NCBI RefSeq assembly: GCF_014897585.1 | Contig: NZ_JABUXW010000028.1 | Span: forward strand, 1 to 54,366 | Source of the DNA: Brachybacterium tyrofermentans | Lineage (GTDB): Bacteria; Actinomycetota; Actinomycetes; Actinomycetales; Dermabacteraceae | DNA length: 54,366 nucleotides | Reading direction: 5' to 3' | Shown here: positions 34,188 to 43,798 of the stretch, piece by piece | How the letters are laid out: every line of letters starts with the position of its first letter | Position numbering within the stretch: the first letter of the stretch is position 1 | Notes under the pieces: generated by a model | The model's database searches: none | Told to the model about the DNA's origin: nothing | The model's input: the letters and a program-made list of their open reading frames with translations, nothing else | Made by a program: the position numbers and the translations under genes

Positions 34188-35167
34188 GCAGCACCACCCT
34201 CCCGATCGCCAAGGCGATCACCGCCGGGCTCCGCGACGCGATGCGCGCGGACGACAAGGTCCTGCTGATGGGCGAGGACATCGGGGTGCTCGGCGGGGTC
34301 TTCCGCGTCACCGACGGCCTGCACTCCGAGTTCGGCTCCCAGCGTGTGGTCGACACGCCCCTCGCGGAGGCCGGCATCGTCGGCACCTCCGTGGGTCTGG
34401 CCGTGCGCGGCTACCGGCCCGTGGTCGAGATCCAGTTCGACGGCTTCGTGTTCCCGGCGTTCAACCAGATCACCACCCAGGTCGCGAAGATGCACAACCG
34501 CACCAACGGCGCGGTGCACATGCCGATCGTGATCCGAATCCCGCACGGCGGCGGCATCGGCGCGATCGAGCATCATTCCGAGAGCCCGGAGGCGCTGTTC
34601 GCGCACACCGCCGGCCTGCGGATCCTGGCCCCCTCGAACGCGCACGACGCCTACTGGATGACCCGGCAGGCCATCGAGTGCGAGGACCCCGTCATCCTGT
34701 TCGAGCCCAAGAAGCGCTACTGGGTCAAGGGCGACGTGGACCCCGACCAGCGCCCCGAGCTCTCCCCGTGGCAGGCGGAGGTGGTGCGGCCCGGGACCGA
34801 CGCGACGCTGCTGGCCTGGGGGCCGAGCATGCCGCTCGCGATCGAGAGCGCGGAGGCGGCCGCCGAGGACGGCATCGAGCTGGAGGTCATCGACGCCCGT
34901 TCGCTGGCACCCATCGACTATCCGACGATCGCCGCCTCGGTGAAGCGCACCGGGCGCCTCCTGATCACCCACGAGGCACCGGTGCTCGGCGGGCTCGGCG
35001 GGGAGATCGCCGCCCGCATCTCCGAGGAGTGCTTCTATCACCTGGAGGCCCCCGTGATGCGGGTGGGCGGCTATCACCTGCCGTACCCGCCGGCACGCAT
35101 GGAGCACGCCTACCTCCCCGACCTCGACCGCGTGCTCGACGGCGTGGACCGCCTGCTCGAGCACTGA
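34184..35167 (+). CDS. 2-oxoacid dehydrogenase E1 beta subunit
   Basis: The 327-residue partner of the alpha subunit contains LLMGEDIGVLGGVFRVTDGL, the conserved FDGFVFPAFNQI and RIPHGGGIGAIEHHSESPEA segments of the beta chain, and the C-terminal transketolase-like domain (LITHEAPVLGGLGGEIAARI). It completes the alpha2beta2 E1. Start ATG at 34184 overlaps the alpha stop; E2 follows after 31 bp. Confidence 0.9.
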   Translation: MSSTTLPIAKAITAGLRDAMRADDKVLLMGEDIGVLGGVFRVTDGLHSEFGSQRVVDTPLAEAGIVGTSVGLAVRGYRPVVEIQFDGFVFPAFNQITTQVAKMHNRTNGAVHMPIVIRIPHGGGIGAIEHHSESPEALFAHTAGLRILAPSNAHDAYWMTRQAIECEDPVILFEPKKRYWVKGDVDPDQRPELSPWQAEVVRPGTDATLLAWGPSMPLAIESAEAAAEDGIELEVIDARSLAPIDYPTIAASVKRTGRLLITHEAPVLGGLGGEIAARISEECFYHLEAPVMRVGGYHLPYPPARMEHAYLPDLDRVLDGVDRLLEH

Positions 35168-35198
35168 CGTCCGCGCGCCTGCGTGAAAGGATTGCCCC

Positions 35199-36731
35199 AT
35201 GACACACGAGTCAGACCAGACTGCGACTCCCTCCTCCTCGATCGTGACGATCGCCCTCACCGATCCCGGTGAGGGCCTGACCGAGGCCGAGATCATCGAC
35301 CTCAAGGTCGCCGTGGGCGACACCATCGCCATCAACGATGCGGTGGTCGAGGTGGAGACCGCGAAGAGCGCTGTCGAGCTCCCGAGCCATGTGGCCGGCA
35401 CCGTGGTCGAGATCCTGGTGGCCGTGGGCGACGAGGTCCCCGTGGGCACCCCGCTGCTCCGCGTCGACACCGCGGGCGGGCCGGCGCCCTCCGTCGGGGG
35501 CGGCGCCCCGTCCACCACCGCAGCTGCAGCCCCGCCTGCCGGCGCGGACAGCTCTGCGGCGACTGCCCCTGCGGCCGCGGATGACGTGCAGACCGCCGCC
35601 GAGGTCGCTCCGCAGGAGAGCCCGACGGACGCTGCGCCAGCCGCAACGTCGGATGCCGACGGCGAGCCCAAGAACCTGGTCGGCTATGGCGCGAAGGCGG
35701 CCCCGCAGCGTCGCCGTCGGCGTCGCAGCGCACAGGACGACGGCCCGCAGGTGCCGATCGACCGCATCCTCGCCAAGCCCCCGGTGCGCAAGCTCGCCCG
35801 GGACCTCGGCGTCGCCCTCGCCGATGTGTTCGCGACCGGCCCCGACGGCACCGTGACCCGCAACGACGTGCTCGCCGCGCAGCAGCGGGCCATTGGAGGC
35901 GACGTCCCGACCAGTGGCGCCCCGCAGGACGGCGAGTACTTCCCCGAGGAGTCGCCGCAGGTCCCCGAAGGCCTGGGAGGCGCGATGAAGTCCACGCGGG
36001 ATCAGTCCTTCGCCGGGGTCACGAGCGATGACCGCACCACGCGGGTGCCGATCCGCTCCGTGCGCAAGCGGACCGCGGAGGCGATGGTGGCGTCGGCCTT
36101 CACCGCCCCGCACGTGACGGTCTTCAACGAGATCGACATGACCCGCACCGTGCAGATCGTCTCGGACCTCCGAGGTTCCCGGGAATGGGCCGACGTCAAG
36201 ATCAGCCCGCTGGTGGTGATCGCGAAGGCGCTGCTGGTCGCGATCCGCCGGAACCCCGAGGTCAATGCGTCCTGGAACGAGAAGGACCAGGAGATCGTCT
36301 ACAAGCACTTCGTGAACCTGGGCATCGCCGCGGCGACCCCGCGCGGGCTCATCGTGCCGAATCTCAAGGACGCGCACCTGATGACGCTGCGGGAGCTGGC
36401 CGAGGGGATCAACGACCTCGCGAAGACCGCCCGGGCCGGGCGCACCTCGCTCTCCGACACCCGGGAGGGGACCATCACGGTCACCAACTTCGGCGTGTTC
36501 GGCATCGACTCCGGCACCCCGATCCTCAACCCGGGCGAGTCCGTGATCCTCGGCGTGGGCGCCATCAAGGAGAAGCCCTGGGTGGTCGATGGGAAGATCG
36601 AGATCCGCAAGGTCGCCCAGCTGGCGCTGAGCTTCGACCACCGCCTGATCGACGGCGCGCTCGGCTCCGAGCTGCTCCGCGACATCTCTGCCGTCCTGGA
36701 GGATCCCGCCCTGGGCCTGGTCTGGGGTTGA
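35199..36731 (+). CDS. 2-oxoacid dehydrogenase E2, lipoyl acyltransferase
   Basis: The 510-residue core subunit has one N-terminal lipoyl domain (residues about 15-92) with the lipoylated lysine Lys56 in ETAKSAVE. An Ala/Pro-rich linker of about 75 residues follows, then a peripheral-subunit-binding domain (VRKLARDLGVALADVFATG) and a C-terminal catalytic domain ending with SFDHRLIDGALGSELLRD, which holds the catalytic His and Asp. It transfers the acyl group to coenzyme A. No E3 (lipoamide dehydrogenase) lies in the window, so E3 must be shared from elsewhere. Confidence 0.92.
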   Translation: MTHESDQTATPSSSIVTIALTDPGEGLTEAEIIDLKVAVGDTIAINDAVVEVETAKSAVELPSHVAGTVVEILVAVGDEVPVGTPLLRVDTAGGPAPSVGGGAPSTTAAAAPPAGADSSAATAPAAADDVQTAAEVAPQESPTDAAPAATSDADGEPKNLVGYGAKAAPQRRRRRRSAQDDGPQVPIDRILAKPPVRKLARDLGVALADVFATGPDGTVTRNDVLAAQQRAIGGDVPTSGAPQDGEYFPEESPQVPEGLGGAMKSTRDQSFAGVTSDDRTTRVPIRSVRKRTAEAMVASAFTAPHVTVFNEIDMTRTVQIVSDLRGSREWADVKISPLVVIAKALLVAIRRNPEVNASWNEKDQEIVYKHFVNLGIAAATPRGLIVPNLKDAHLMTLRELAEGINDLAKTARAGRTSLSDTREGTITVTNFGVFGIDSGTPILNPGESVILGVGAIKEKPWVVDGKIEIRKVAQLALSFDHRLIDGALGSELLRDISAVLEDPALGLVWG

Positions 36732-36819
36732 GCGACCGGTGCGGCGCTGTGGCGCGTGAGGAACCGCGCAGGGACCTCAGATCCTGTGGATCCTGTGATC
36801 GCCCCGGCGCTGTCCTCGG

Positions 36820-36825
36820 TACCCT
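36820..36825 (+). promoter_or_regulatory. -10 box, probable leaderless promoter of crcB pair
   Basis: TACCCT, then 6 nt, then the GTG at 36832. The arrangement is identical to that before hisC. A leaderless transcript leaves no room for a fluoride riboswitch. Confidence 0.45.
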
Positions 36826-36831
36826 GATCCG

Positions 36832-37623
36832 GTGACTCCGAGCCCGCCCCCTCCCTCGATCCCGCGCCGCGAGGATCCGCGGATGCACACGGTCGAGATG
36901 GCTGCGCTGCGGTTCGACGATGTCGACCAGACCACGGACACCTTCGGCTCCGGCCCCGTGCAGGTCCCGCTGCCCTCCTGGAAGATCGCACTGCTGGTCG
37001 CAGCGGGCGGGGCAGCGGGCGCCATGCTGCGGTTCGCGGTCGTGCTGATCGTCCCCACCGTCAGCACCCCCACCCTCGTCGAGCTGCCCTGGGCCACGCT
37101 CTGGGTCAACCTGCTGGGCTGCCTGGGGCTGGGCACGCTCACCGGCGTGCTCGAGGCGAGGCCCGGGAGGCCCTGGGTGCAGCCATTGCTCGGCGTCGGG
37201 CTCTGCGGCGGGTTCACCACGATGTCCACGGTGGTCCTCGAGGGCTCTGCGATGGTCGGGGCGGACTTCCCCCTGGAGGCCTTCGGCTACGCCCTGCTCA
37301 CCGTGGTCCTCTGCCTGCTCGCGACCGTGGCCGGGCTCCTCGGAGGGCGACGTGCCGCCCTGGCTCTCGACGCCCGGCGTCCGTCGGAGGGATCGGCGGG
37401 ATCGGCGGGATCGGAGGAGTCGACGGATCCTGACGACCTGATCGTCGTCGAGGACATGGACACGTACGACGAGCTGGAGGCTCGCCCAGATCACTCAGAT
37501 CACTCAGCTCGCTCAGCTCGCTCAGGTCGCCCAGGTCGCTCGGATCGCTCGGATCACGCAGACCACCGAGATCATGGCGGTCGCGGCGATCGGGACGCGG
37601 GAGACACGGGGGAGGAGCCATGA
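36832..37623 (+). CDS. crcB: fluoride channel subunit CrcB/Fluc with long charged C-terminal tail
   Basis: The 263-residue protein has a core of four helices at residues about 50-180 with GGAAGAMLRF and the hallmark GLCGGFTTMST. About 50 N-terminal residues precede it. The C-terminal tail of about 85 residues is acidic, then rich in Asp, His, Arg and Ser, and comes from 9-bp repeats (AGATCACTC, AGCTCGCTC types, about 37488-37560). A typical CrcB has about 125 residues. GTG at 36832 is supported by the -10 spacing; ATG at 36883 is an alternative. It overlaps the second crcB by ATGA. Confidence 0.85.
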   Translation: MTPSPPPPSIPRREDPRMHTVEMAALRFDDVDQTTDTFGSGPVQVPLPSWKIALLVAAGGAAGAMLRFAVVLIVPTVSTPTLVELPWATLWVNLLGCLGLGTLTGVLEARPGRPWVQPLLGVGLCGGFTTMSTVVLEGSAMVGADFPLEAFGYALLTVVLCLLATVAGLLGGRRAALALDARRPSEGSAGSAGSEESTDPDDLIVVEDMDTYDELEARPDHSDHSARSARSGRPGRSDRSDHADHRDHGGRGDRDAGDTGEEP

Positions 37624-38033
37624 GCGCGGGGACCGTCCTGCTGGGGACTCTGCTGGTGGGCATCGGCGGCGGCGCCGGGTCGGCGCTGCGCTGGTGGCTC
37701 CGCGAGGTCGGCATGCGCCTCGCGGCCCGGCGCATGAACCAGGGCGACGTGCGCATGAAGCCGTGGCTGACCCTGCTCGCCAATGCTCTCGCCTGCTTCC
37801 TGCTCGGGATCGCGGTGGCCCGTCTGGGGTCCGCCGTCTCCGGGGCGGCCGAGCTCGGCTTCCTGCTGGTGGGCATCGGCTTCTGCGGAGGGCTGTCCAC
37901 GCTCTCCACCGCCGCCATGGACGTCGTCGATCTGATCCGCCGCGACAGCTTCGCGATCTCGGTCGGGTACTTCCTGCTCACGATCGGCATCGGGATGGCC
38001 GCGCTGTGGATCGGTCTGGTGATCGCATCGTGA
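37620..38033 (+). CDS. crcB: fluoride channel subunit CrcB/Fluc
   Basis: The 137-residue, four-helix protein carries GGGAGSALRWWLRE and the FCGGLSTLSTAAMD signature. Gram-positive bacteria often encode two CrcB proteins that assemble as an antiparallel heterodimer; the coupled tandem arrangement here fits that. It expels fluoride from the cytoplasm. GTGA overlap links it to the next gene. Confidence 0.9.
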   Translation: MSAGTVLLGTLLVGIGGGAGSALRWWLREVGMRLAARRMNQGDVRMKPWLTLLANALACFLLGIAVARLGSAVSGAAELGFLLVGIGFCGGLSTLSTAAMDVVDLIRRDSFAISVGYFLLTIGIGMAALWIGLVIAS

Positions 38034-39847
38034 CCGCTGCCGTTCCACGGCGCGTCTCGGCACCGGTGATCGCGCTCGTGCTGGTCACGCTGCTCGTGCT
38101 GGCGCTGATCTCGGTGCTCGCGGCCGATGCCGCCAGCGGGGACAATCTCGTGCTGCGCGACGCGGGGGCGCTGTCCCGCGCGGGCGGCCCGATCGCCTCG
38201 ATGATCGCCGACCTGGCGGCCGCCCTCACGCTGGGCGGCGCGGTGGTGAGCGGCTGGCTGCTGCGGGAGCAGGCCGACCGCGCCCGGGCGATGACCCTGG
38301 TCGCGATCGGCGCCGCGACCACCACCCTCGCCCGGGGCATGTCCCTGGCCTTCTCCTATGCGGTGGCGACGGGCCAGAGTGTCGGCTCCGCCCGTTTCGG
38401 CTCCGACCTCAACGTGTTCCTCGCGACCGATCTCGGCATCTGGCTCGTGACCGCCGTGGCGATCGCCGCGACCGCGACCACCATCGCCGTCACCGGGACC
38501 TCGCGCGGCACCGCGCGGACAGTCGCGGTCGCCGCGGGTCTGGTGGCCTTCTCCAGCGCCATGACGGGGCACGCCGGCGGGGGAGAGGACCACGAGGTCG
38601 CCACCTCGACCATGCTCGTGCACCTGCTCGCGGTCGGCATCTGGCTGGGCGGCCTCGCGGTCCTCCAGCTGCTGCCGGCCACCTCGCGGGACGACATGGC
38701 CGTGGTGCGCGGCTATTCCCATCTCGCCCTGATCTGCTGGATCGCGCTCGCGCTGAGCGGCGCGTGGGCCCTCGTGGTGCGCATGAACTCCCCGTCGGAC
38801 ATCCTCACCAGCGCCTATGTGCAGCTCGGGGTCGCCAAGGCGGTGCTGCTGATCGTCCTGGCGGTGTTCGGCGCGCTCCAGCGCCGACAGGTCGCGACCG
38901 GTTTCGGTTCCAGCGCGGCCGGCACACAGGCGGCGGGCACCTATCGGCGGCTCGCCGGGCTCGAGCTCGCGCTGATGGGGCTGGCCGTCGCGATCGCCGC
39001 CGCCATGAGCTCCTCGCCGCCTCCGGCCGACGCCGGCACCCCGCCGGCAGGTCCCGCCGGGGTGCTCACCGGATATCCGCTGCCCGGCGCCCCGGACCTG
39101 GGGACGGTGCTCACGGCCTGGCGCCCTGATCCCTTCGGGATGATGCTCGCCTGCGTGCTGCTGCTGGTGTGGTGGCGGCCGCGGGGCCCGCGGCGCGATC
39201 GCGCCGCGAGCATCCGACTGGTCCTCGGTGGGCTCACGCTGGTGCTGCTGACCAGCGGCCCGCTGAACGTGTACGGGAAGGTGCTGGTCTCGGCACATCT
39301 GCTGCAGCACGTGCTGCTGCTGGCCGTCGCCGGGGTGCTCATCGGCAGCGCGGTCACGATTCCGGGGCTGCTGCGCCGTCTCCTGGCCCCTCGGGTGTGG
39401 CTCGCGGCGCTGGTGGCGGCCGCCCCGGTGGCGCTCCTCGGTGCCGCCTATGCGGGACCGTTCCTGCGTATCGCGCTCGACGGGCACGCCGCCCACCTGG
39501 CGCTGCAGATGCTGGCGCTGTGCGGCGGGGTGCTGATGACGCTGGCCGTGCGCACCGTGCCGGGCACCCGCCGGCGTGCGCTCGCCGCGGCGGCACCGTG
39601 CGCGCTCGGCCTCGCGGCAGGGATCCTCCTGCTCAGCACCGACCTGCTCCTGGCTGCGAGCTGGTTCGGCGCGACCGGTCGCACCTGGCTGCCCGACGCA
39701 CTCGCCGATCAGCAGCGTGGAGGGATCGGGGTGCTCGTGGTGAGCGTGGTGACCGGGCTCGGCGCGACGATCGCGCTGCGCGGACACGGGACGGTCGCCG
39801 ACGCACCTGCCGCGACGCCGGTCGCGGCACCGACGAGCACTCGCTGA
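38030..39847 (+). CDS. CopD - CtaG (caa3 type) fusion membrane protein
   Basis: The 605-residue protein from the GTG at 38030 has about 14 helices. The N-terminal half matches copper-resistance CopD (TSTMLVHLLAVGIWLGGLAV, a helix with the conserved His and Trp). The C-terminal half matches the caa3-type oxidase assembly protein CtaG (SAHLLQHVLLLAVAGVLI, GHAAHLALQM with histidines). Such fusions are common in actinobacteria and are thought to supply copper to cytochrome oxidase. Coupled to crcB by a GTGA overlap. A 24-bp direct repeat spans its stop codon. Confidence 0.85.
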   Translation: MTAAVPRRVSAPVIALVLVTLLVLALISVLAADAASGDNLVLRDAGALSRAGGPIASMIADLAAALTLGGAVVSGWLLREQADRARAMTLVAIGAATTTLARGMSLAFSYAVATGQSVGSARFGSDLNVFLATDLGIWLVTAVAIAATATTIAVTGTSRGTARTVAVAAGLVAFSSAMTGHAGGGEDHEVATSTMLVHLLAVGIWLGGLAVLQLLPATSRDDMAVVRGYSHLALICWIALALSGAWALVVRMNSPSDILTSAYVQLGVAKAVLLIVLAVFGALQRRQVATGFGSSAAGTQAAGTYRRLAGLELALMGLAVAIAAAMSSSPPPADAGTPPAGPAGVLTGYPLPGAPDLGTVLTAWRPDPFGMMLACVLLLVWWRPRGPRRDRAASIRLVLGGLTLVLLTSGPLNVYGKVLVSAHLLQHVLLLAVAGVLIGSAVTIPGLLRRLLAPRVWLAALVAAAPVALLGAAYAGPFLRIALDGHAAHLALQMLALCGGVLMTLAVRTVPGTRRRALAAAAPCALGLAAGILLLSTDLLLAASWFGATGRTWLPDALADQQRGGIGVLVVSVVTGLGATIALRGHGTVADAPAATPVAAPTSTR

Positions 39848-39884
39848 GGGACCTCGGCAATCGCTCGCCGGGGGACCTCAGCAG
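39841..39884. repeat. 24-bp direct repeat spanning the CopD-CtaG stop codon
   Basis: TCGCTGAGGGACCTCGGCAA and TCGCCGGGGGACCTCAGCAG begin 24 bp apart; the first contains the TGA. It lies between this gene and the convergent monooxygenase gene. Confidence 0.6.
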
Positions 39885-39922
39885 GCGCCGGGCCCAGCCG
39901 AGCTGACGCGCTGCAGAGCAGG

Positions 39923-41347
39923 TCAGGCGAAGAGGTCCCGGACCGAGCGCAGACGCGCCAGGAGGGTGTCGCGGTCCGCGGCCGGGACCAGCTTCTCCCC
40001 GGTCCCGGGCGTCGTGGCGGTGGCGCGGGCGGTCACCTTGTGCGCGCCGAACACGCCGCTGAGGCGACCCAGCACCCCGGCGCCGGCCGAGGAGTCCGTC
40101 ACGGGCACGGCGCTCTCGGATCCGGCGCGCAGCTGCTGGAACCTCCGCAACGCCGAGGAGCTGTCCTCCAGGGTCGCCGCCAGCACATAGGCGGCCACAT
40201 CGGCCTGCTCGACCAGCACGGGCAGGGCGCCACCGGCGACCCGCTGCTGACCGAGCACCACAAGATCGTCGCGGCCCCGGGGGAAGGCTCCCAGGAACAG
40301 GTCGAGGTCACCGCCCGCGGTGCGGGGCACGACGTCCTCGGGAAGGTGGCCGGCACCGGATTCGTAGCCGGTCGCGAGCACGATCAGGTTCGGGGCGTAG
40401 CGCAGGTGCCCGGCGTGGTGGGCAGGGCCGTCGTGGAAGACGGTGCCGTCCTCGGTGACGCTGGTGACCGCGCCGGCGGGGGTGATGCGCCCTTCCCGCA
40501 CGCGGGCGAGGACATCATCGGAGATGATCACCGAGTCCTCGAGCAAGGGCGCGACGGGCTCGGGCAGGCCGGCATCCTGCGGAGCGCCGACGGTGCGGCT
40601 CACGACGGCCTCGGCGATCTTCTCGTTGAGGCCGCCCAGCAGTGCGGGCTCACGGGATGCGGCGACGTCTCCGGGCACCCCGCCGATGCGGCGGGGCACC
40701 ACCCAGTGGCCGGTCCGGATGGACCAGCGCACCTCGAGGGCGCGGCGGGCGGCGTCGACGGAGATATCCGCCGCGGATTGGCCGGAGCCGACCACGAGAA
40801 CCCGCTTGCCCTCGAGCCCGTCGGGCCCGGTCCAGTCCTTGGAATGGATGACCTGCACGGACTTCGGGACGTCGGCGGCCCAGTCGGGGCGATGCGGCCG
40901 CTCGGCGATCCCGTGCGCCGAGACCACCGCGCGGTAGATCAGGACCTCGCCGGTGGACAGCTCGACCTGCCACACGCCGTCCTCGAACGGACGGGCATAG
41001 CGCACGTCGATCCCGGGGCGGAAGTGAGCGGTCAGCTCGTGGCGGGCGGCATAGGCGCGCAGGTACTTCGCCATGTGCCCGGGGCTGAGGAACTCCGGGA
41101 AGGCCACGGGCTGCAGCATGTCCTCGTACTGGGTGAACTCCCGGGAGGAGATCATCTCCATCGAGGGCCAGATCGGGGAGTCCGCACGCTCCTCGTTCCA
41201 GATTCCGCCGACGTGCTTGGCACGGTCGACCAGGTCGAAGGGGACCTCCAGCGCCTTCAGGGCCGCTGCGGCCGCAAGGCCCGCAGGACCGGCACCGATG
41301 ATCAGCACCTTCTCGCGGCTGGGGATCTGGTCGTGATGGTCGGGCAT
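39923..41347 (-). CDS. flavin-containing monooxygenase-like FAD/NADPH oxidoreductase
   Basis: The 474-residue protein has the FAD fold IIGAGPAGLAAAAALKALE near the N-terminus, HVGGIWNEE as in FMOs, VQVIHSKDWTG as the FMO-type HxxxW site, and a second dinucleotide fold VVGSGQSAADISVD for NADPH. It could oxygenate sulfur, nitrogen or carbonyl substrates; the substrate is unknown. It is a single gene, convergent with CopD-CtaG, with a candidate -10 on its leader. Confidence 0.83.
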   Translation of the reverse strand: MPDHHDQIPSREKVLIIGAGPAGLAAAAALKALEVPFDLVDRAKHVGGIWNEERADSPIWPSMEMISSREFTQYEDMLQPVAFPEFLSPGHMAKYLRAYAARHELTAHFRPGIDVRYARPFEDGVWQVELSTGEVLIYRAVVSAHGIAERPHRPDWAADVPKSVQVIHSKDWTGPDGLEGKRVLVVGSGQSAADISVDAARRALEVRWSIRTGHWVVPRRIGGVPGDVAASREPALLGGLNEKIAEAVVSRTVGAPQDAGLPEPVAPLLEDSVIISDDVLARVREGRITPAGAVTSVTEDGTVFHDGPAHHAGHLRYAPNLIVLATGYESGAGHLPEDVVPRTAGGDLDLFLGAFPRGRDDLVVLGQQRVAGGALPVLVEQADVAAYVLAATLEDSSSALRRFQQLRAGSESAVPVTDSSAGAGVLGRLSGVFGAHKVTARATATTPGTGEKLVPAADRDTLLARLRSVRDLFA

Positions 41348-41431
41348 CGAATAGAGCCTTCCGAGTCGGGCGGCGCGCGGTGCCCGGGACGTTCCCCGGA
41401 CACCCGGCTCAGCGGCGGGCGGACGCTGGCC

Positions 41432-41437
41432 ATTCTA
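41432..41437 (-). promoter_or_regulatory. -10 box candidate for the monooxygenase gene
   Basis: TAGAAT on the minus strand, about 85 nt before the start codon, is one of the best -10 matches in the window. No convincing -35 was found at 16-19 nt. Confidence 0.3.
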
Positions 41438-41518
41438 GGGGTCACCAGTCTCCCACCGGACCGGACTTCGCAGGACGCCCTGCCTGCGTGATCTCGCGCT
41501 CGCGTCCCGCTCGGCATC

Positions 41519-42490
41519 TCAGCTGAAGCTGGTCAGCAGCGCGGAGACTCCCAGGGTGATGATGATCGTGCTGGTGACGTGCGCGAGGATCACATGGTCG
41601 CGCACGAGGCGACGGGCACTCGGTCGCAGCGGAACCAGATCCGAGGCGCCGCTGGAGGCCTGGATCATGACTGCGCCGTACACATAGTCCGCAAGGGTCC
41701 GATCCGGTCCTGAGGTGCCCGCCATCGCGAAGGCCTCGCCATGGGCGTCCTCCGCGGCGTACTCGACGGCGAAGGTCATCACGGTGCCGATCCAGGCGGT
41801 GATCACGGCGGCGACCGTCACCGCGAGCAGGACCTGGATCGGCACCCCTGCGGGCCGGGTGACCAGCAGTCCGATGGCGAGGGCTGCGGTGAGCAGGAGC
41901 TGCAGCACCTCGCCGCTGGCCCCGCTGCGCCCGACGGACCACCGGTACAGCCCCACTTGCTTGCGCGTCCGGGACAGCCGGGCGGTCCCCACGAATCGCT
42001 CCCGCGGCTGACCGGTCAGCGCGTAGTACGTCAGGCCCGAGAACAGCAGGGAGTGCAGCGAGATCACGACGATCAGCAGCAGCAGGAGGGCGGACAGGCT
42101 CTCGTCGTCGCCGCCGAGGCCGGGTCCGCCCAGCCTCGGGACGACGACGAGCGAGATGAGCATGCCCGCCGGGAAGGCGAGGAGCAGGGGGACGGCGACG
42201 CGGAGGTTCTCCGAGAGGAACCGGTCGCGCACAGGGCGTGGCCTGCGCAGCCGGCGGAACCAGCGGGCGAGCCGCGATCGACGGGCCGATGGTCGGGAGG
42301 TCAAGCTCGGGGCCGTCAGCTCCGTGGCAGAGGGCTCCCCGCCAGGGAGCTCTGCTGCCTCGGCGCGACGGCGGAGCTCCGCCCGCCCCGCGGGTTCCAC
42401 CCGAGACGTCGTCAGGAGGCCGACCGCGCGCGGGACGCGGGGGCGGGCCACAGCTCGCGGGCGGTTCATCGGCGCGCCGGAGGACGTCAT
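41519..42490 (-). CDS. DUF1345 family membrane protein
   Basis: The 323-residue protein starts with about 95 basic, disordered residues followed by five or six helices. The last part, [19 protein letters not shown] with [20 protein letters not shown], is the characteristic DUF1345 block. Function unknown. The long N-terminus may include a wrong start, but the ATG at 42490 overlaps the kinase stop (ATGA), which supports it. Confidence 0.75.
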   Translation of the reverse strand: MTSSGAPMNRPRAVARPRVPRAVGLLTTSRVEPAGRAELRRRAEAAELPGGEPSATELTAPSLTSRPSARRSRLARWFRRLRRPRPVRDRFLSENLRVAVPLLLAFPAGMLISLVVVPRLGGPGLGGDDESLSALLLLLIVVISLHSLLFSGLTYYALTGQPRERFVGTARLSRTRKQVGLYRWSVGRSGASGEVLQLLLTAALAIGLLVTRPAGVPIQVLLAVTVAAVITAWIGTVMTFAVEYAAEDAHGEAFAMAGTSGPDRTLADYVYGAVMIQASSGASDLVPLRPSARRLVRDHVILAHVTSTIIITLGVSALLTSFS

Positions 42491-43476
42491 GGCAGCACGG
42501 CTGCGGCTTTCTCGCGCGCCAGCTGCAGGGCGCCGGGAAGGCCGGTGGGCGCGGTGGTGTAGCGGCGCCCGTCGGCCTCGAGCCCGATGATCACCTCGTC
42601 GTGGATCGGGCCGGCGGTGGCGAGCACGGAACCGGCCAGCACCACGGGCAGGCCGCAGTCGGGATCCAGGTGGCGCACGGTGTCCATGACGTGCCGGATG
42701 GCGGTATCGAGGATCTCCCGGGCCGCAGGATCCTCGGGGAGCGCGCCGGGCAGCCGTGCGAAGCGGCCCAGCGCGGCGGGGGAGCCGGAGGGCAGCACAT
42801 CGTCCAGAGCGCGGATCAGGTCCTGGCGGGGATCGCCGGTGGGGGAGGGCGGCAGCAGCCCATCGCGGAGGTCGAGGTCGAGCATGTCGCCGAGCGACTC
42901 GGTGAGCAGGGTGCGCCGTCCCCGGCTGTCGAGGTCGGCGGCCACCGCCTGCACGGTGCGTCGGCCCAGCCAGACGGCGGAGCCGATGTCGCCGAGCAGC
43001 CAGCCCATCCCGTCGCGGCGAGCGACCGCCTCCCGGCCCTGGAAGCGCACGGAGACCGCGCCCGTGCCCGCGAGCACGAGCAGGCCGTCGTCCCCGACCC
43101 CCCCGGTGAGGAAGGCGGTGCGGAGGTCGTCGGTGATCAGGATCCGTCGGGCGTCGATGCCCAGCTGCGCGAGCCGCTCGGCCACGGCGCGCTGCACCTC
43201 GTCGGCCCGCGCCGGCCCGGCCCCGGAGATGCCCAGCGCGACCGCCGCGACCTCAAGGCCCTCACCCAGCGTGCGTCGGCCCGATGCGAGGACCTCGCGG
43301 ACGGTCTCGGCGATATGGTCCAGCGCCGCAGCTCCCGAGGAGCGCAGGTTCGCGCCGGGGCCCTCCGCCTCCGCGATCGCGTCTCCGACGAGCGGTGCGA
43401 GGACCAGGCGTGAGCTGGTGCCCCCGATGTCCCCGGCGATGACGACGGGCGTCGACGTGGTCGTCTCAGCGTCCAT
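42487..43476 (-). CDS. BadF/BadG/BcrA/BcrD-type amino sugar kinase (GlcNAc/MurNAc kinase)
   Basis: The 329-residue protein of the ASKHA fold has the phosphate-1 loop [15 protein letters not shown], the [11 protein letters not shown] phosphate-2 loop, [14 protein letters not shown] and the adenosine segment [12 protein letters not shown]. This family includes N-acetylglucosamine kinase and Clostridium MurK, which phosphorylates both MurNAc and GlcNAc. Lying divergently next to murQ, a MurK-like role is likely. The ribosome binding site GGAGGGAG is strong. Two CGCGGATCCCC direct repeats 16 bp apart (43503, 43519) lie in its leader. Confidence 0.8.
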   Translation of the reverse strand: MDAETTTSTPVVIAGDIGGTSSRLVLAPLVGDAIAEAEGPGANLRSSGAAALDHIAETVREVLASGRRTLGEGLEVAAVALGISGAGPARADEVQRAVAERLAQLGIDARRILITDDLRTAFLTGGVGDDGLLVLAGTGAVSVRFQGREAVARRDGMGWLLGDIGSAVWLGRRTVQAVAADLDSRGRRTLLTESLGDMLDLDLRDGLLPPSPTGDPRQDLIRALDDVLPSGSPAALGRFARLPGALPEDPAAREILDTAIRHVMDTVRHLDPDCGLPVVLAGSVLATAGPIHDEVIIGLEADGRRYTTAPTGLPGALQLAREKAAAVLP

Positions 43477-43675
43477 GGTGGTCTCCCTCCGGCGATTCTC
43501 CGCGCGGATCCCCCTCGTCGCGGATCCCCATCGTAAGGCGGCCGCGCCTCCCGCGGAGCCGCCACCTGGAGCTGTCGCGGGGCGTCACCGGGCACCAGCG
43601 CCGGGAGCCACCACGGGGAGCAGTCACCGGGAGGCACCTCGGCGCGGGAGGGCAGGCCCCGGGGGGATCACTGGC

Positions 43676-43681
43676 TACCCT
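43676..43681 (+). promoter_or_regulatory. -10 box candidate upstream of murQ, with short upstream ORF
   Basis: TACCCT is followed 5 nt later by a GTG (43687) that opens a 10-codon ORF ending at 43719; murQ starts 80 nt beyond that stop. The 322-bp divergent region otherwise holds CACCGGG-like repeats and the kinase leader on the other strand. Confidence 0.3.
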
Positions 43682-43798
43682 GGTCCGTGGCGGCGAGGTC
43701 GTTCCGGGGTCACGGATGATCCTGCAGCGCGATCCTCCTCGGCCCGCCTCTCACCGACCGGTGCCCACGACGACCTCGATCCGACCCCAGGAGCCCCC

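Noticed and set aside
36732..36831. Fluoride riboswitch before crcB
   Set aside because: The probable -10 lies 6 nt before the GTG, leaving no leader, and no fluoride aptamer fold was found.
37298..39787. 829-codon minus-strand frame opposite crcB and CopD-CtaG
   Set aside because: Arg/Gly/His-rich low-complexity translation typical of an antisense frame.
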